NCBI GenBank assembly: GCA_013696975.1
Contig: JACCXO010000026.1
Coordinates: 1 to 37,948 of the forward strand
Direction of reading: 5' to 3'
From: Nocardioidaceae bacterium
GTDB lineage: Bacteria > Actinomycetota > Actinomycetes > Propionibacteriales > Nocardioidaceae
Length of the DNA: 37,948 nt
The notes beneath the pieces are model-generated. The model worked only from the letters and a program-made list of their open reading frames with translations. It ran no database searches and was not told where the DNA came from. Each line of letters starts with the position of its first letter. The first letter of the stretch is position 1. Shown here in pieces: positions 24,211-32,702 of the stretch. Both the position numbers and the translations under genes were made by a program.

Positions 24211-25428
24211 GTGCCATCGACGTTGCCAGAGGGAGAGCCAAGCCCGATCGATGGCGCGTTGCCACTCCAGGCGTCGGAGACGCTCGGCCAGCGACCGTTT
24301 GGGTTTTATGTGCACGTGCCGTTCTGCGCGGTGCGGTGCGGCTACTGCGACTTCAACACCTACACGTCGGCTGAGCTCGGTCACAGCCCCGGAGCCTCTC
24401 GAGCGGGTTATGCCGAATCGGTGATCGCCGAGATTCAGCTGGCTCGACGGGCGCTCGGCGATCGGGACCTCCCTGTGGAAACCGTCTTCTTCGGTGGGGG
24501 TACGCCGACGTTGCTATCCCCATCGGCCCTGACTTCGATCGTGACAGCGCTTCGGAACGAATTCGGCCTGGAGCCCGACGCAGAGATCACCACCGAGTCC
24601 AACCCCGACAGCGTGTCCGCCACCGATCTCGAGGCTTTGAGAGCGGGTGGGATCAACCGAGTCTCGTTCGGGATGCAGTCTGCCGTGCCGACGGTGCTGC
24701 AGGTGCTCGACCGGACCCACGACCCCCGCCGCGTCCCGCAGGTTGTGGCCTGGGCGCGGGACGCCGGTTTCGAGCAGGTGAGCCTGGACCTGATCTACGG
24801 GACGCCGGGGGAGTCACTTGCGGACTGGCAGCGCAGCCTGGATGCGGTGGTGGCGCTAGAACCCGACCACGTCAGCGGCTATGCCCTGATCGTCGAGGAA
24901 GGTACGGCGCTGGCCAGGCGGGTCCGGCGCGGAGTCGTCCCGAGGCCGGACGACGATGACCTGGCCGACAAGTATGAGGTGGCCGATGCTGTCCTGGAGG
25001 CAGCCGGTTTTGCGTGGTACGAAGTGTCGAACTGGGCGCGGAACGAGTCCGCTCGATGTCGCCACAATCTCGGCTACTGGGCGGGAACTGACTGGTGGGG
25101 TGCTGGTCCCGGTGCGCACTCCCACGTGAGCGGGGTGCGCTGGTGGAACGTCAAACACCCAATGGCGTATGCCGCCCGGCTGGCTGCCGGGGAGAGCCCG
25201 GCGGCTGGGCGGGAGATTCTCGACGGGGAGACGCGCCGGGTCGAGCGGGTGCTGCTCGAGACGCGGCTGGCCACCGGCCTGTCGATCGACGTACTCGATC
25301 GAGCTGGGCGAGCCGGCATCCCTGACCTGGTGGGCGACGGCCTGGTTCAGGTCACCACGGACACGGTCCTGCTCACGCGCCGAGGGCGGCTGCTCGCCGA
25401 TGCTGTCGTGCGCGGGCTGTTGGCTTGA
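24211..25428 (+). CDS. hemW: Radical SAM protein HemW (heme chaperone)
   Basis: A 405-residue radical SAM protein; HemW binds heme and is thought to deliver it to respiratory enzymes, though it was long named coproporphyrinogen III oxidase-like. The start is GTG 24211, giving MPSTLPEGEPSP, as in relatives; GTG 24208 adds one residue. The [4Fe-4S] motif is CAVRCGYCDF (CxxxCxYC, about residues 40-48), followed by FFGGGTPTLL, TTESNPDSV, INRVSFGMQS and DLIYGTPGES, and later GYALIVEEGT and YEVSNWAR. The third C is in place but HemW proteins differ from HemN in the extra Cys, as here. The C-terminal HemN domain is complete. It converges on DUF4870 with only 12 nt between stops. Confidence 0.93.
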   Translation: MPSTLPEGEPSPIDGALPLQASETLGQRPFGFYVHVPFCAVRCGYCDFNTYTSAELGHSPGASRAGYAESVIAEIQLARRALGDRDLPVETVFFGGGTPTLLSPSALTSIVTALRNEFGLEPDAEITTESNPDSVSATDLEALRAGGINRVSFGMQSAVPTVLQVLDRTHDPRRVPQVVAWARDAGFEQVSLDLIYGTPGESLADWQRSLDAVVALEPDHVSGYALIVEEGTALARRVRRGVVPRPDDDDLADKYEVADAVLEAAGFAWYEVSNWARNESARCRHNLGYWAGTDWWGAGPGAHSHVSGVRWWNVKHPMAYAARLAAGESPAAGREILDGETRRVERVLLETRLATGLSIDVLDRAGRAGIPDLVGDGLVQVTTDTVLLTRRGRLLADAVVRGLLA

Positions 25429-25440
25429 TGCGGCAGCGTG

Positions 25441-25971
25441 CTAGCTGAGAAAGCGGATGCAGAGGGGGTAGCGGAAGTCGTCGCCTTTGCTGGCGGCGAC
25501 GGTGCCCATGATGATGGCCACCAGTGCGAGCAACATGATCACCAGCGCGACTGGGATAATGACAAAAAGGCCCAGGCCCAACGTGAAGACCGCGAGCAGG
25601 GCGGCTATCAGTGAGTAGAGCAGCAACGACAGCTGGAAGTTCAGTGACTCAGTGGCATGGCGCTTGACGAAGGGTGAAGAGCCGCCCTTGATGAGCAAGA
25701 TCACCAGCGGAGCGATAAAGCCCATGGCGAACCAAGCCGCGACGAGCACACCGATGTGTGCGGCGAGTGCCCAGGTCTTGTCGTCGTCTGCGGGAGCTGA
25801 GGTGCCGAGATGGCCCTGGTTGGGCGGCAGATAACCCGTGTGCGGGGCGGGGTAACCCGGGTTCGGCTGTGGATGGCCCTGGTTGGGCGGCGCGGGGTAG
25901 CCCTGGTTGGGCGGTGGATGACCCTGGTCCGGCGGTTGGCTCGGCTGCTCAGGTGACGGTGGGTAGGACAT
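25441..25971 (-). CDS. DUF4870 membrane protein with Pro/Gln/Gly repeats
   Basis: A 176-residue protein. Residues 1-58 are a proline-rich segment with imperfect repeats of the type PNQGYPAP / PNQGHPQP. The rest is the DUF4870 domain: DDDKTWALAAHIGVLVAAW, the polar FVKRHATESLNFQ loop, and three to four membrane helices ending with FRYPLCIRF(L). DUF4870 is Tic20-like in shape; its role is unknown. SD AGAGAGG is 5 nt before the ATG and TAGACT (26002-25997) is a plausible -10, giving a short leader, unlike the leaderless neighbours. Confidence 0.85.
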   Translation of the reverse strand: MSYPPSPEQPSQPPDQGHPPPNQGYPAPPNQGHPQPNPGYPAPHTGYLPPNQGHLGTSAPADDDKTWALAAHIGVLVAAWFAMGFIAPLVILLIKGGSSPFVKRHATESLNFQLSLLLYSLIAALLAVFTLGLGLFVIIPVALVIMLLALVAIIMGTVAASKGDDFRYPLCIRFLS

Positions 25972-26076
25972 CGGAACCTCTCTTGGCTAGGAGGCAAGTC
26001 TACGTCTGAGCAGAGCGGCGGCCGGCCTGGCGCTGCGGAGGATCGACGCGGTCTCCGGGCGACGCTTCGTGGGAGA

Positions 26077-26919
26077 TCAGCAAGTGACGAAGTCGATGAG
26101 CTCCTCAACGCGGCCGAGCAAGGCGGGCTCGAGATCGGCGTATGACGACACCCGCGACAAGATGTGCTGCCAGGCGCGAGCGATGTCGGTCTGGCCGCGG
26201 TGCGGCCAACCCAGCTGCTGGCATATGCCGTGCTTCCACGACATGCCACGCGGGACGGTTGGCCACGCGTCGAAGCCGAGTCGAGCTGGTTTGACCGCCT
26301 GCCAGATGTCGATGAACGGGTGGCCGACCACCAGGACGTGCTCGCCCATCGGCCCGCGAGCGACACTAGCCGCGATGCGGCTCTCCTTGGAACCAGCGAC
26401 TAGGTGGTCGACGAGGACACCTACCTTGCGCTCCGGCGCGGGGCCAAAACAGTCGAGGTGCTCGGGCAGGTCGTCGATTCCCTCCAGGTATTCGACCACC
26501 ACACCTGCGATGCGAAGATCGTCACCCCAGACTCGCTCGACAAGCTCGGCATCATGGCGGCCCTCGACGTAGATACGGCTGGCGCGAGCCACCCGCGCGG
26601 TGGCGGTGGGCACGGCCAAGGACCCAGAAGCCGTGTGCGTTATGACGACGGGAGCGGCTCTAGGAGGGGCGCGCAAGACGACAGGTGCTCCCTCGAGCAG
26701 GAAGCCCGGCCCGAGGGGGAAGGCGCGCCGTTTGCCACGCCGGTCCTCGAGGTCAACGGTGCCGAGGTCGCGGTCCACCCGGACGATCGCGCCGCACCAG
26801 TCCGTCGTCACCTCTTCCACCACGAGTCCCACAGCCGCCTCGACCTCGGTCGAGCGGCCTCGTCGGGGGGCTCGCCAATCAGTGGCGAGCACGTCGGAGC
26901 CGTAGCGGTCAGTTGACAT
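26077..26919 (-). CDS. DUF3097 protein
   Basis: A 280-residue protein of DUF3097, nearly confined to Actinobacteria. I take ATG 26919 (MSTDRYGSDVLATDW) as the start because it matches the family N-terminus and follows TAGCGT by 7 nt; the frame extends 10 codons further. Recognisable segments are GAIVRVDRDLGTVDLEDRRGKRR, RASRIYVEGRHDAELVERVWGD split around residue 130, VGVLVDHLVAGSKESRIA and VGHPFIDIWQAVKP. The EGxxDAxLVExVWG...DHLVxGSKE arrangement resembles a TOPRIM-like nucleotidyl-transfer fold, which suggests nucleic-acid work, but no function is established. Confidence 0.88.
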   Translation of the reverse strand: MSTDRYGSDVLATDWRAPRRGRSTEVEAAVGLVVEEVTTDWCGAIVRVDRDLGTVDLEDRRGKRRAFPLGPGFLLEGAPVVLRAPPRAAPVVITHTASGSLAVPTATARVARASRIYVEGRHDAELVERVWGDDLRIAGVVVEYLEGIDDLPEHLDCFGPAPERKVGVLVDHLVAGSKESRIAASVARGPMGEHVLVVGHPFIDIWQAVKPARLGFDAWPTVPRGMSWKHGICQQLGWPHRGQTDIARAWQHILSRVSSYADLEPALLGRVEELIDFVTC

Positions 26920-26926
26920 GGGGCGG

Positions 26927-26932
26927 ACGCTA
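26927..26932 (-). promoter_or_regulatory. Candidate -10 box of the DUF3097 gene (leaderless)
   Basis: TAGCGT on the minus strand, 7 nt before ATG 26919 and without an SD; identical to the comEA hexamer. Confidence 0.4.
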
Positions 26933-26989
26933 CTGCGCACCGCCGACAACCTCGTGACGCAACGCCGGGGGTAGCGGCTGAGCCCGTGG

Positions 26990-27064
26990 CCTCAAGCCAA
27001 GGGCAGGACGTCAGCCTCAAGCCAAGGGCAGGGCGTCAGCCTCAAGCCAAGGGCAGGGCGTCAA
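26990..27064. repeat. Three 25-bp tandem repeats at the 3' end of the MBL gene
   Basis: Units at 26990-27014, 27015-27039 and 27040-27064, differing only by single bases; each contains CTCAAGCCAAGGGCAGG. The unit next to the gene includes its last codons and TGA stop, so the downstream copies repeat the gene's own tail (minus strand ...CTGCCCTTGGCTTGA). The arrangement looks like replication-slippage amplification of a gene end. Confidence 0.9.
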
Positions 27065-27965
27065 TACCGGCTGGTGGGCCGGATGAGGTCGTGGCTGGGC
27101 TCTCACCGAGCTGCTCGTAGCCACGAGCGATCCCGTCTGCCAGCTTGTCGGCGGGGAACGGCCAGTCGCCGCTGGACGGCAGTGCCTCACCGACGGGCAC
27201 TCCCTGCGAGTGCAGGGAGCAGATCAGCTGCGCGACCGTCGAGACGTCTTCTCGCTGGTCCTGCACGAACTGCTTGTCGACGGGCACCCCATGACCCGGT
27301 ACGACGACTGACGCCTCCGTGAGCAAGCCCACCACGAAGTCGAGGGAACCGGGCCACTCCAGCGGCCAGCAGTCGCTACCGAAGCCAGGTGGCGCTGACT
27401 GCTCGATGAGGTCACCGGCGAAGATCACTTCGGCATCCGGGACCCGCAGCACCAGGTCACCGTCGGTGTGGCCGCGGCCCGGATGGACGAGCTCGACATA
27501 GCGGTCGCCGAGATCGATGGTGGAGACCGACTCAAACGTCTGATCGGGCGCCCGGAGTGAGGTTGCCAGGACATCCGCCAGCACCTCGGCGGTGATGTCT
27601 GGATAGTCGGGGTCGACCTCGGGACTCCGCGCGATCATCTTCTTGATCCGTGCCGCCGCCACGCCCAGTCCTGCCGCGGCATTGGCGTGGGCGTGGATGG
27701 CGGCGGCCTCGGGCATGGCGATGTTACCGAAGGTGTGGTCGAAGTGTTGGTGGGTGTTCACGACCCAGCGGATCGGCAGGTCGGGGGCGAGCCGACGTAC
27801 GTCATCGAGCAGTTCACGACCCTGCTCGGCAGATGCCCGCGTGTCAACAAGCAGGACCCCGTCTGATCCGATCACCGCACCCACGGTCACGTCCCACTGG
27901 GGATATCGCGCGATGAACACGCGGTCGCCGATCTCGGAGAAGCGGTGAGTCTGGAGGCCTGCCAT
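27042..27965 (-). CDS. Metallo-beta-lactamase-fold hydrolase
   Basis: A 307-residue MBL-fold protein. The metal motif is NTHQHFDHTFGN (HxHxDH type, with F before DH), followed by HPGRGHTDGDLVLRVPDAEVIFAGDLIEQ (third and fourth metal-ligand regions) and VVPGHG (final His). The layout matches the group of cytoplasmic MBL hydrolases of unknown substrate, not classical antibiotic-degrading enzymes: no signal peptide is present. It starts at ATG 27965, 6 nt after TAGGGT, again leaderless-like. Its stop codon lies inside the 25-bp tandem repeat, so the last few residues (DALPLA) may have been altered by slippage. Confidence 0.87.
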   Translation of the reverse strand: MAGLQTHRFSEIGDRVFIARYPQWDVTVGAVIGSDGVLLVDTRASAEQGRELLDDVRRLAPDLPIRWVVNTHQHFDHTFGNIAMPEAAAIHAHANAAAGLGVAAARIKKMIARSPEVDPDYPDITAEVLADVLATSLRAPDQTFESVSTIDLGDRYVELVHPGRGHTDGDLVLRVPDAEVIFAGDLIEQSAPPGFGSDCWPLEWPGSLDFVVGLLTEASVVVPGHGVPVDKQFVQDQREDVSTVAQLICSLHSQGVPVGEALPSSGDWPFPADKLADGIARGYEQLGESPATTSSGPPAGIDALPLA

Positions 27966-27971
27966 GACGCG

Positions 27972-27977
27972 ACCCTA
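27972..27977 (-). promoter_or_regulatory. Candidate -10 box of the MBL gene (leaderless)
   Basis: TAGGGT on the minus strand with 6 nt to ATG 27965, no SD. Confidence 0.4.
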
Positions 27978-28130
27978 ACCCGAGTGCCGTGTCGAGAAGG
28001 TAGCGCGACAGACGGGGCTGAATGACGAGTCGGAACGATATCCCCTGGTCGATGCGGCGCTCAGGTCCAAATCCTTCCGAATCACCGGAGGGTCCCTGGA
28101 GAGGACCATCTCACCGGCTGCTGGGGCTAG

Positions 28131-28162
28131 TAGAGTTGGCACTCCGCGGATATGAGTGCCAA
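28131..28162 (+). promoter_or_regulatory. hrcA promoter with CIRCE operator
   Basis: CIRCE element: TTGGCACTC (28136-28144), 9-nt spacer, GAGTGCCAA (28154-28162), a perfect 9-bp-arm inverted repeat; consensus has A at the third position. TAGAGT (28131-28136) is a likely -10 touching it, so HrcA bound here would block its own operon. Transcripts would have a leader of about 115 nt. Confidence 0.85.
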
Positions 28163-28257
28163 GCATCGCAGCGATGATCAGCGCCCGCAGGCATCCGAAG
28201 AAACCGCATCCGGGCGAGACAATGTCCGACCAAGCAATAGGACGAGGAGGCGAACAG

Positions 28258-29280
28258 ATGCTCGATGCCCGCAAGCTCGACGTACTCCGCGCCATCGTCG
28301 AGGACTACGTGCAGACCCGCGAGCCTGTCGGCTCCAAGGCGCTTGTTGATCGCCACCGGCTGGGAGTGTCGCCCGCGACCGTGCGCAACGACATGGCGGC
28401 TCTCGAAGAGGAGGGGTTCATCACCCAGCCTCACACCAGCGCCGGTCGCATCCCCACCGACAAGGGCTACCGACTGTTCGTCGACCAGCTCACAGACATC
28501 AAGCCGCTCTCGGGGGCGGAGAAGCGAGCGATCGCGACCTTCCTCCAAGGCGCCGTCGACCTGGATGACGTGGTGCACCGTAGCGTCAGGCTGCTCGCCC
28601 AGCTGACCCAACAGGTGGCTATCGTGCAGTACCCCACCCTCTCGCGTTCCACGGTGCGCCATGTCGAGGTCGTCACCATGACCAGCACCCGGCTGCTGCT
28701 CGTCGTTATCACCAGCACGGGACGCGTCGAGCAGCGTGTCATCGAGCTGCCCACTGGTCTCGACGATGAGGTGATCGGTGAGCTTCGTGCTCGACTGAAC
28801 ACCGCGGTCGTCGGCCAGCCACTCATCGAGGCCGCGAACCGGGTGGCCAGTGTGCCTGAGAAGTTCCACCTCGTCGACCAGGCGGTCGTCGCTCAGATCG
28901 TCGGCATCTTCGCCGAGGCAGTCGCCGACAACCGCACCGACGAGAAGGTTGCCATTGGGGGCACGGCGAATCTGGTGCGTTTCGGCGATGACTTCGACCG
29001 GTCGATCAAGCCACTCCTCGAAGCGCTCGAGGAGCACGTCGTGCTGCTCAAGCTGCTGGGCGAGTCCACCAGCCCCAGCCTGGTAACGGTGCGCATCGGC
29101 CATGAGGTGCCCCACGACCAGCTTGCGAGCACGTCGGTGGTGGCAACCGGCTACGGACCAGGCGACCGAGCCTTGGCTACCTTGGGCGTCGTCGGTCCCA
29201 CCCGCATGGACTATGCCGGCTCGATGGCCGCCGTACACGCTGTCGCCCGCTACGTCAGCCACATCCTCGCCGACGCATGA
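28258..29280 (+). CDS. hrcA: Heat-inducible transcription repressor HrcA
   Basis: Represses chaperone genes by binding CIRCE; activity depends on the folding state of the cell. The ATG at 28258 has SD GAGGAGG 7 nt upstream and gives 340 residues starting [18 protein letters not shown], the family start; the open frame from 28156 is rejected. The N-terminal winged helix has [14 protein letters not shown] and [18 protein letters not shown] (recognition helix). The middle IRE-like domain and C-terminal segment ([19 protein letters not shown]) are complete. CIRCE upstream shows autoregulation. dnaJ follows after 31 nt; groEL and grpE-dnaK are not in the window. Confidence 0.96.
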   Translation: MLDARKLDVLRAIVEDYVQTREPVGSKALVDRHRLGVSPATVRNDMAALEEEGFITQPHTSAGRIPTDKGYRLFVDQLTDIKPLSGAEKRAIATFLQGAVDLDDVVHRSVRLLAQLTQQVAIVQYPTLSRSTVRHVEVVTMTSTRLLLVVITSTGRVEQRVIELPTGLDDEVIGELRARLNTAVVGQPLIEAANRVASVPEKFHLVDQAVVAQIVGIFAEAVADNRTDEKVAIGGTANLVRFGDDFDRSIKPLLEALEEHVVLLKLLGESTSPSLVTVRIGHEVPHDQLASTSVVATGYGPGDRALATLGVVGPTRMDYAGSMAAVHAVARYVSHILADA

Positions 29281-29311
29281 CCACCCGCCACCCTCAGTTG
29301 GAAACCGGAGT

Positions 29312-30475
29312 ATGACGACCGACCTCTACGCCGTCCTCGGAGTCTCGCGCGATGCGAGTCCCGAGGAGATCAAGAAGGCCTACCGCAAGCTGGCGCGCCA
29401 GTTGCACCCCGACGTCAACCCCGACGAAGCCACTCAGGAGCGCTTCAAAGAGGTCACGCGCGCGTATGACGTGTTGAGTGACCAGCGCAAACGCGAGATG
29501 TACGACCTTGGTGGAGACCCCCTGTCTGCGAGCGGTGCGGGCGCAGGCTTCGGGCCAGGCTTTTCCTTCACCGACATCATGGACGCCTTCTTCGCACAAT
29601 CCGGCGGCAGCCGCGGCCCGCGGCCACGCATGCGCCGTGGGCAGGACGCGTTGGTCCGTATTCAGCTTGACCTCGGTGAGGCCGCATTCGGCGTCATGCG
29701 AGAGCTCAAGGTCGACACGGCGGTGACGTGTTCGCTCTGCAAGGGAGCCGGCACCTCTCCGGGCACCGAGGCATCGACGTGCGCCACCTGTCGCGGTCGT
29801 GGCGAGATCAGCCATGTGCAACGGTCGTTCCTCGGCGAGGTCCGCACCATGCGGCCTTGTCCCACCTGTCGCGGTTTCGGCACCGTCATACCGAATCCGT
29901 GCAGCGAGTGCTCCGGCGACGGTCGGGTGCGAGCTCGTCGGGCGGTTCAGGTCAAGGTCCCAGCGGGGGTCGATTCAGGCAACCGGATCCAGCTTTCGGG
30001 CGAGGGCGAGGTCGGCCCGGGCGGCGGCCCCGCCGGTGACTTGTATGTCGAGATCGACGTGGCGCACCACCCGGTCTTCACCCGACATGGCGACGACCTG
30101 CTGTGCCAGATCAATGTGCCGATGACGGCTGCGGCTCTGGGCACAAGCGTCGAGCTGCCGACCCTTGAGGCAGACGTCGCCGAGGGTCCGTCATCGGAGG
30201 TCGAGCGATCGATGACCATCGACATCGAGGCAGGGACCCAGTCTGGTGAGCAGCTGGTCGCTCGGGGCAGGGGAGTGCCACGATTGCGTGGCACGGGTCG
30301 TGGGGACGTGGTCACCACCATCGTGGTCGAGACGCCGACCAAGCTCGACTCGGAGCAGGCTGAGCTCTTGCACCAGCTGGCCGTGTCGCGCGGCGAGGAG
30401 AACCCGACGGGATCGGTCGAGCAGCGGCACAAGGGCGTCTTCGACCGGTTCAGGGGAGCCTTCGGCGGCCGCTGA
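29312..30475 (+). CDS. dnaJ: Chaperone DnaJ (DnaJ2 type)
   Basis: Hsp40 co-chaperone that stimulates DnaK ATPase. Starts at ATG 29312, with GGAG nearly adjacent to it; 387 residues. J-domain (1-68) with HPD in [12 protein letters not shown], a short Gly/Phe region (about 70-95), and a zinc-finger region with four CxxCxGxG repeats: [24 protein letters not shown] and CSECSGDG (about 144-210). Two beta-barrel substrate domains follow. Position after hrcA, without grpE or dnaK, is the standard actinobacterial dnaJ2 arrangement. It is probably co-repressed by HrcA at the upstream CIRCE. Confidence 0.96.
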   Translation: MTTDLYAVLGVSRDASPEEIKKAYRKLARQLHPDVNPDEATQERFKEVTRAYDVLSDQRKREMYDLGGDPLSASGAGAGFGPGFSFTDIMDAFFAQSGGSRGPRPRMRRGQDALVRIQLDLGEAAFGVMRELKVDTAVTCSLCKGAGTSPGTEASTCATCRGRGEISHVQRSFLGEVRTMRPCPTCRGFGTVIPNPCSECSGDGRVRARRAVQVKVPAGVDSGNRIQLSGEGEVGPGGGPAGDLYVEIDVAHHPVFTRHGDDLLCQINVPMTAAALGTSVELPTLEADVAEGPSSEVERSMTIDIEAGTQSGEQLVARGRGVPRLRGTGRGDVVTTIVVETPTKLDSEQAELLHQLAVSRGEENPTGSVEQRHKGVFDRFRGAFGGR

Positions 30476-30478
30476 GCA

Positions 30479-31210
30479 GTGACCCTCCCAGTCTTCGTGG
30501 TCGACGCCGAGGCCCTGCAGCGCGACATGATCGAGCTCGGCGGTGACGAGGGTCGGCATGCCGTCGTCAAACGGGTTCGGGTGGGTGAGCGCGTCGTCCT
30601 GACCGACGCCCAGGGCGCTGGCGCCGAGTGCGCTGTGGTGTCTGTGTCGCGGCAGGGGCTCGTTGCCCAGGTGCTTGTACGCCGGTTCGAGCCGGTGGCC
30701 GTTCCCCACCTGACCGTCGTACAGGCGATCCCTAAAGGCGACCATGCTGAGCGGGCTGTCGAGCTGCTCACCGAGATCGGCGTCGACACCATCGTGCCCT
30801 GGGCCGCCTCCCGCAACGTCGTGAGCTGGCGTGGGGAGCGAGAAGCGAAGGCCCTGCAGCGATGGCGATCGACCGCGCATGCCGCCGCCAAGCAGTCGCG
30901 ACGGCTGCGCTTTCCCGAGGTGACAACGCTCCACACCACGGCAGAGGTGGCAGACCTGGTCGACACAGCCGATCTGGCGTTGGCGCTTCACGAAGGTGCG
31001 GCGGAGCGACTCGGCGACTTCGTCATACCCCAGTCCGGAACGGTCATTCTCGTCATAGGCCCAGAAGGTGGCATCACTGAGGACGAACTCGCTGTGCTCT
31101 CCGGGCGAGGCGCGCAGACCGTCAGGCTGGGCGCCTCTGTGCTGCGCAGCTCGACCGCCGGCGTCGTCGGTGCAACCGCTGTGCTCAGCCGCACGTCACG
31201 CTGGACCTGA
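30479..31210 (+). CDS. rsmE: 16S rRNA (uracil(1498)-N(3))-methyltransferase
   Basis: SPOUT-class (trefoil-knot) methyltransferase that modifies U1498 of 16S rRNA in the decoding region; 243 residues, normal length. The start is GTG 30479, 3 nt after dnaJ, so it is in the hrcA-dnaJ operon. N-terminal PUA-like domain (about 1-75, GGDEGRHAVVKRVRVGE), then PKGDHAERAVELLTEIGVD, RSTAHAAAKQSRRLRFP, and the SAM knot VILVIGPEGGITEDEL (about 191-206) with LGASVLRSSTAGVV. All family motifs are intact. Confidence 0.95.
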   Translation: MTLPVFVVDAEALQRDMIELGGDEGRHAVVKRVRVGERVVLTDAQGAGAECAVVSVSRQGLVAQVLVRRFEPVAVPHLTVVQAIPKGDHAERAVELLTEIGVDTIVPWAASRNVVSWRGEREAKALQRWRSTAHAAAKQSRRLRFPEVTTLHTTAEVADLVDTADLALALHEGAAERLGDFVIPQSGTVILVIGPEGGITEDELAVLSGRGAQTVRLGASVLRSSTAGVVGATAVLSRTSRWT

Positions 31211-31216
31211 CAAGAG

Positions 31217-31271
31217 CCTCGGTCAACGGGCGGGGAGTGACCGGTCGAGGGGCGGGGAGTGACCGGTCAAC
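31217..31271. repeat. 22-bp tandem repeats downstream of rsmE
   Basis: On the minus strand, units begin at 31271 and 31249, each with GACCGGTCACTCCCCGCCC after GTT or CTC, and a partial third unit (GTTGACCGAGG) at 31227. Period 22. Nearly identical to the first unit of the array at 24122. Confidence 0.85.
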
Positions 31272-31339
31272 TTGACCTTGGCGTGAGACGGTCCCCGTCA
31301 CGCTGGTGGCTGTATCCGTCGATCACCGAGGCGTCGAGT

Positions 31340-31374
31340 GGAAACTTGAAGCCAAATACTGGCGCCAAGTTTCC
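31340..31374. repeat. 35-bp interrupted palindrome
   Basis: GGAAACTTG and CAAGTTTCC (9-bp arms) enclose a second stem GCCA-AATAC-TGGC. It lies between rsmE and the convergent sigma-linked gene, with no T tract on either side, so it may be a two-way terminator or a protein-binding site. Confidence 0.65.
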
Positions 31375-31457
31375 AAGTGACGGGCGAGCATCGACTTTCA
31401 CCCGACGGGGAGCCTCACATCGAGAGACAGACTGTGGCTCGTCGCGAGTCGAGGCGG

Positions 31458-32702
31458 CTATTCGACTCGAAACGTCTTGTCGACGATGTTGATGGGACGA
31501 CCGTCCTCCGCGCTGGACTCGAAACAGCGGATCGAGTATGTGCCTTCCTCGAGCATGCCCAGCTCGATGTCCGCCTGTCGCCAGACGCCCATGGCGGTGG
31601 TGACGAAGCCGTCATCCAGCTTCGTTCCCGCCTCGTCGTACAACTCCCAGTTGACGTGGCCCTCGAAGACGTTGGCAGACACCGTCACCGTGACCGGGTT
31701 CGAGACCCTTTGCCCCTCGACGGGGGTGACGATATCGATCCACGCTCGCACCTCCTCATCGGGCATCGCCCGTAATGGGTCGAGGCGTACGCCGGTCGAC
31801 TCGTCGATGATCTCCCCGTTGTAGGCGAACCGTGCCTCGCCCTCGACCCCCGCTGTACGAAGGAGCGCCTGGTAGTACAGGAGAATCTGATCCTGCTGGT
31901 GCTTCGGCGAACCGATGAGGTGATCCCCTTCGAGGAAACCTTGATCCTCTGACGTTGGACCCTCGGGACCTTCGAGTGCGATTGTGGTGGTCTGTCCTGA
32001 CTGGGAGACATCCACGACCTGCAAGTCCGGCCTTCCCATCATTACCGGCATTAGGTCAGGGTCGATGGGAAGGGAGGTCCACCACTCTTGGACAGCAGCG
32101 AGGGCGTCTTCGGGCACGACCGGCAGAGTGTGCGGTTCGGCGTACAGGCGTCCCTCCGGCCCGACGTAGTACATCGTGACCTGGCGGTCCGCTGGAGCAT
32201 TCGGGTCGTAGACCCCCTCGTGTGTACCGGCCGGCTCCACGCCTGTCGGTTCAGTCGCGGTCGGCTCCGCCACAGTTGGTACCTCACCAGTCGGTTCAGC
32301 CTCCGTCGGCTCGGTCCCGGTCGGCTCTGAAGCGGTGGGCTCTGAAGCGGTGGGCTCTTGCTGAGTTGGCTCGGTCTGACTTGGCTCGCTCTGGGTTGGT
32401 TGGGTCGCGGGTGGTGCCGAGTTATCGGCCCCCTGGTTCCCGATCAAGACCACCGTGGTGATGACGGCTGCGGTGGCGAGCCCTGCGCCGAAGGCACCGC
32501 CGAGCCAGCCCCAGCTTGGGCGACCCGCATTCGTCCGGCTCGTCCACCCTCCCGTGCCCCGCGCTCGGTCGGACGAATAGCCGGCGGCGATGCGCTCCTG
32601 GATCCGCTGCAAGGCGTCAGGATGCGGTTGAGTGAAGGCTGCTTCTTCGTTGAGGGCTTGGGCGAGCAGCTCAGCGGTCCGGTCGTCGTCATACGTGTTC
32701 AT
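31458..32702 (-). CDS. Membrane protein with GerMN and Gmad2 domains, sigma-factor partner
   Basis: A 414-residue protein encoded with the SigE-type sigma factor (ATGA overlap). Residues 1-65 are cytoplasmic, with a short helical N-terminus (DRTAELLAQALNEEAAF) where anti-sigma activity would reside; one membrane helix follows (about 66-88, GGAFGAGLATAAVITTVVLIG). Then comes a linker of about twelve pentapeptides of the type [TS]EPT[AGEQ], encoded by 15-bp tandem repeats. The exported part has a GerMN domain (about 172-300, VTMYYVGPEGRLY) and a C-terminal Gmad2 immunoglobulin-like domain (WIDIVTPVEGQRVSNPVTVTV to the end). Inferred role: cell-surface sensor controlling the sigma factor. Anti-sigma function is deduced from gene context, not from a recognisable zinc motif. 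Confidence 0.8.
   Translation of the reverse strand: MNTYDDDRTAELLAQALNEEAAFTQPHPDALQRIQERIAAGYSSDRARGTGGWTSRTNAGRPSWGWLGGAFGAGLATAAVITTVVLIGNQGADNSAPPATQPTQSEPSQTEPTQQEPTASEPTASEPTGTEPTEAEPTGEVPTVAEPTATEPTGVEPAGTHEGVYDPNAPADRQVTMYYVGPEGRLYAEPHTLPVVPEDALAAVQEWWTSLPIDPDLMPVMMGRPDLQVVDVSQSGQTTTIALEGPEGPTSEDQGFLEGDHLIGSPKHQQDQILLYYQALLRTAGVEGEARFAYNGEIIDESTGVRLDPLRAMPDEEVRAWIDIVTPVEGQRVSNPVTVTVSANVFEGHVNWELYDEAGTKLDDGFVTTAMGVWRQADIELGMLEEGTYSIRCFESSAEDGRPINIVDKTFRVE

Noticed and set aside
28111-29262. 383-codon open frame on the minus strand
   Set aside because: Shadow of hrcA; would also cover the CIRCE operator.
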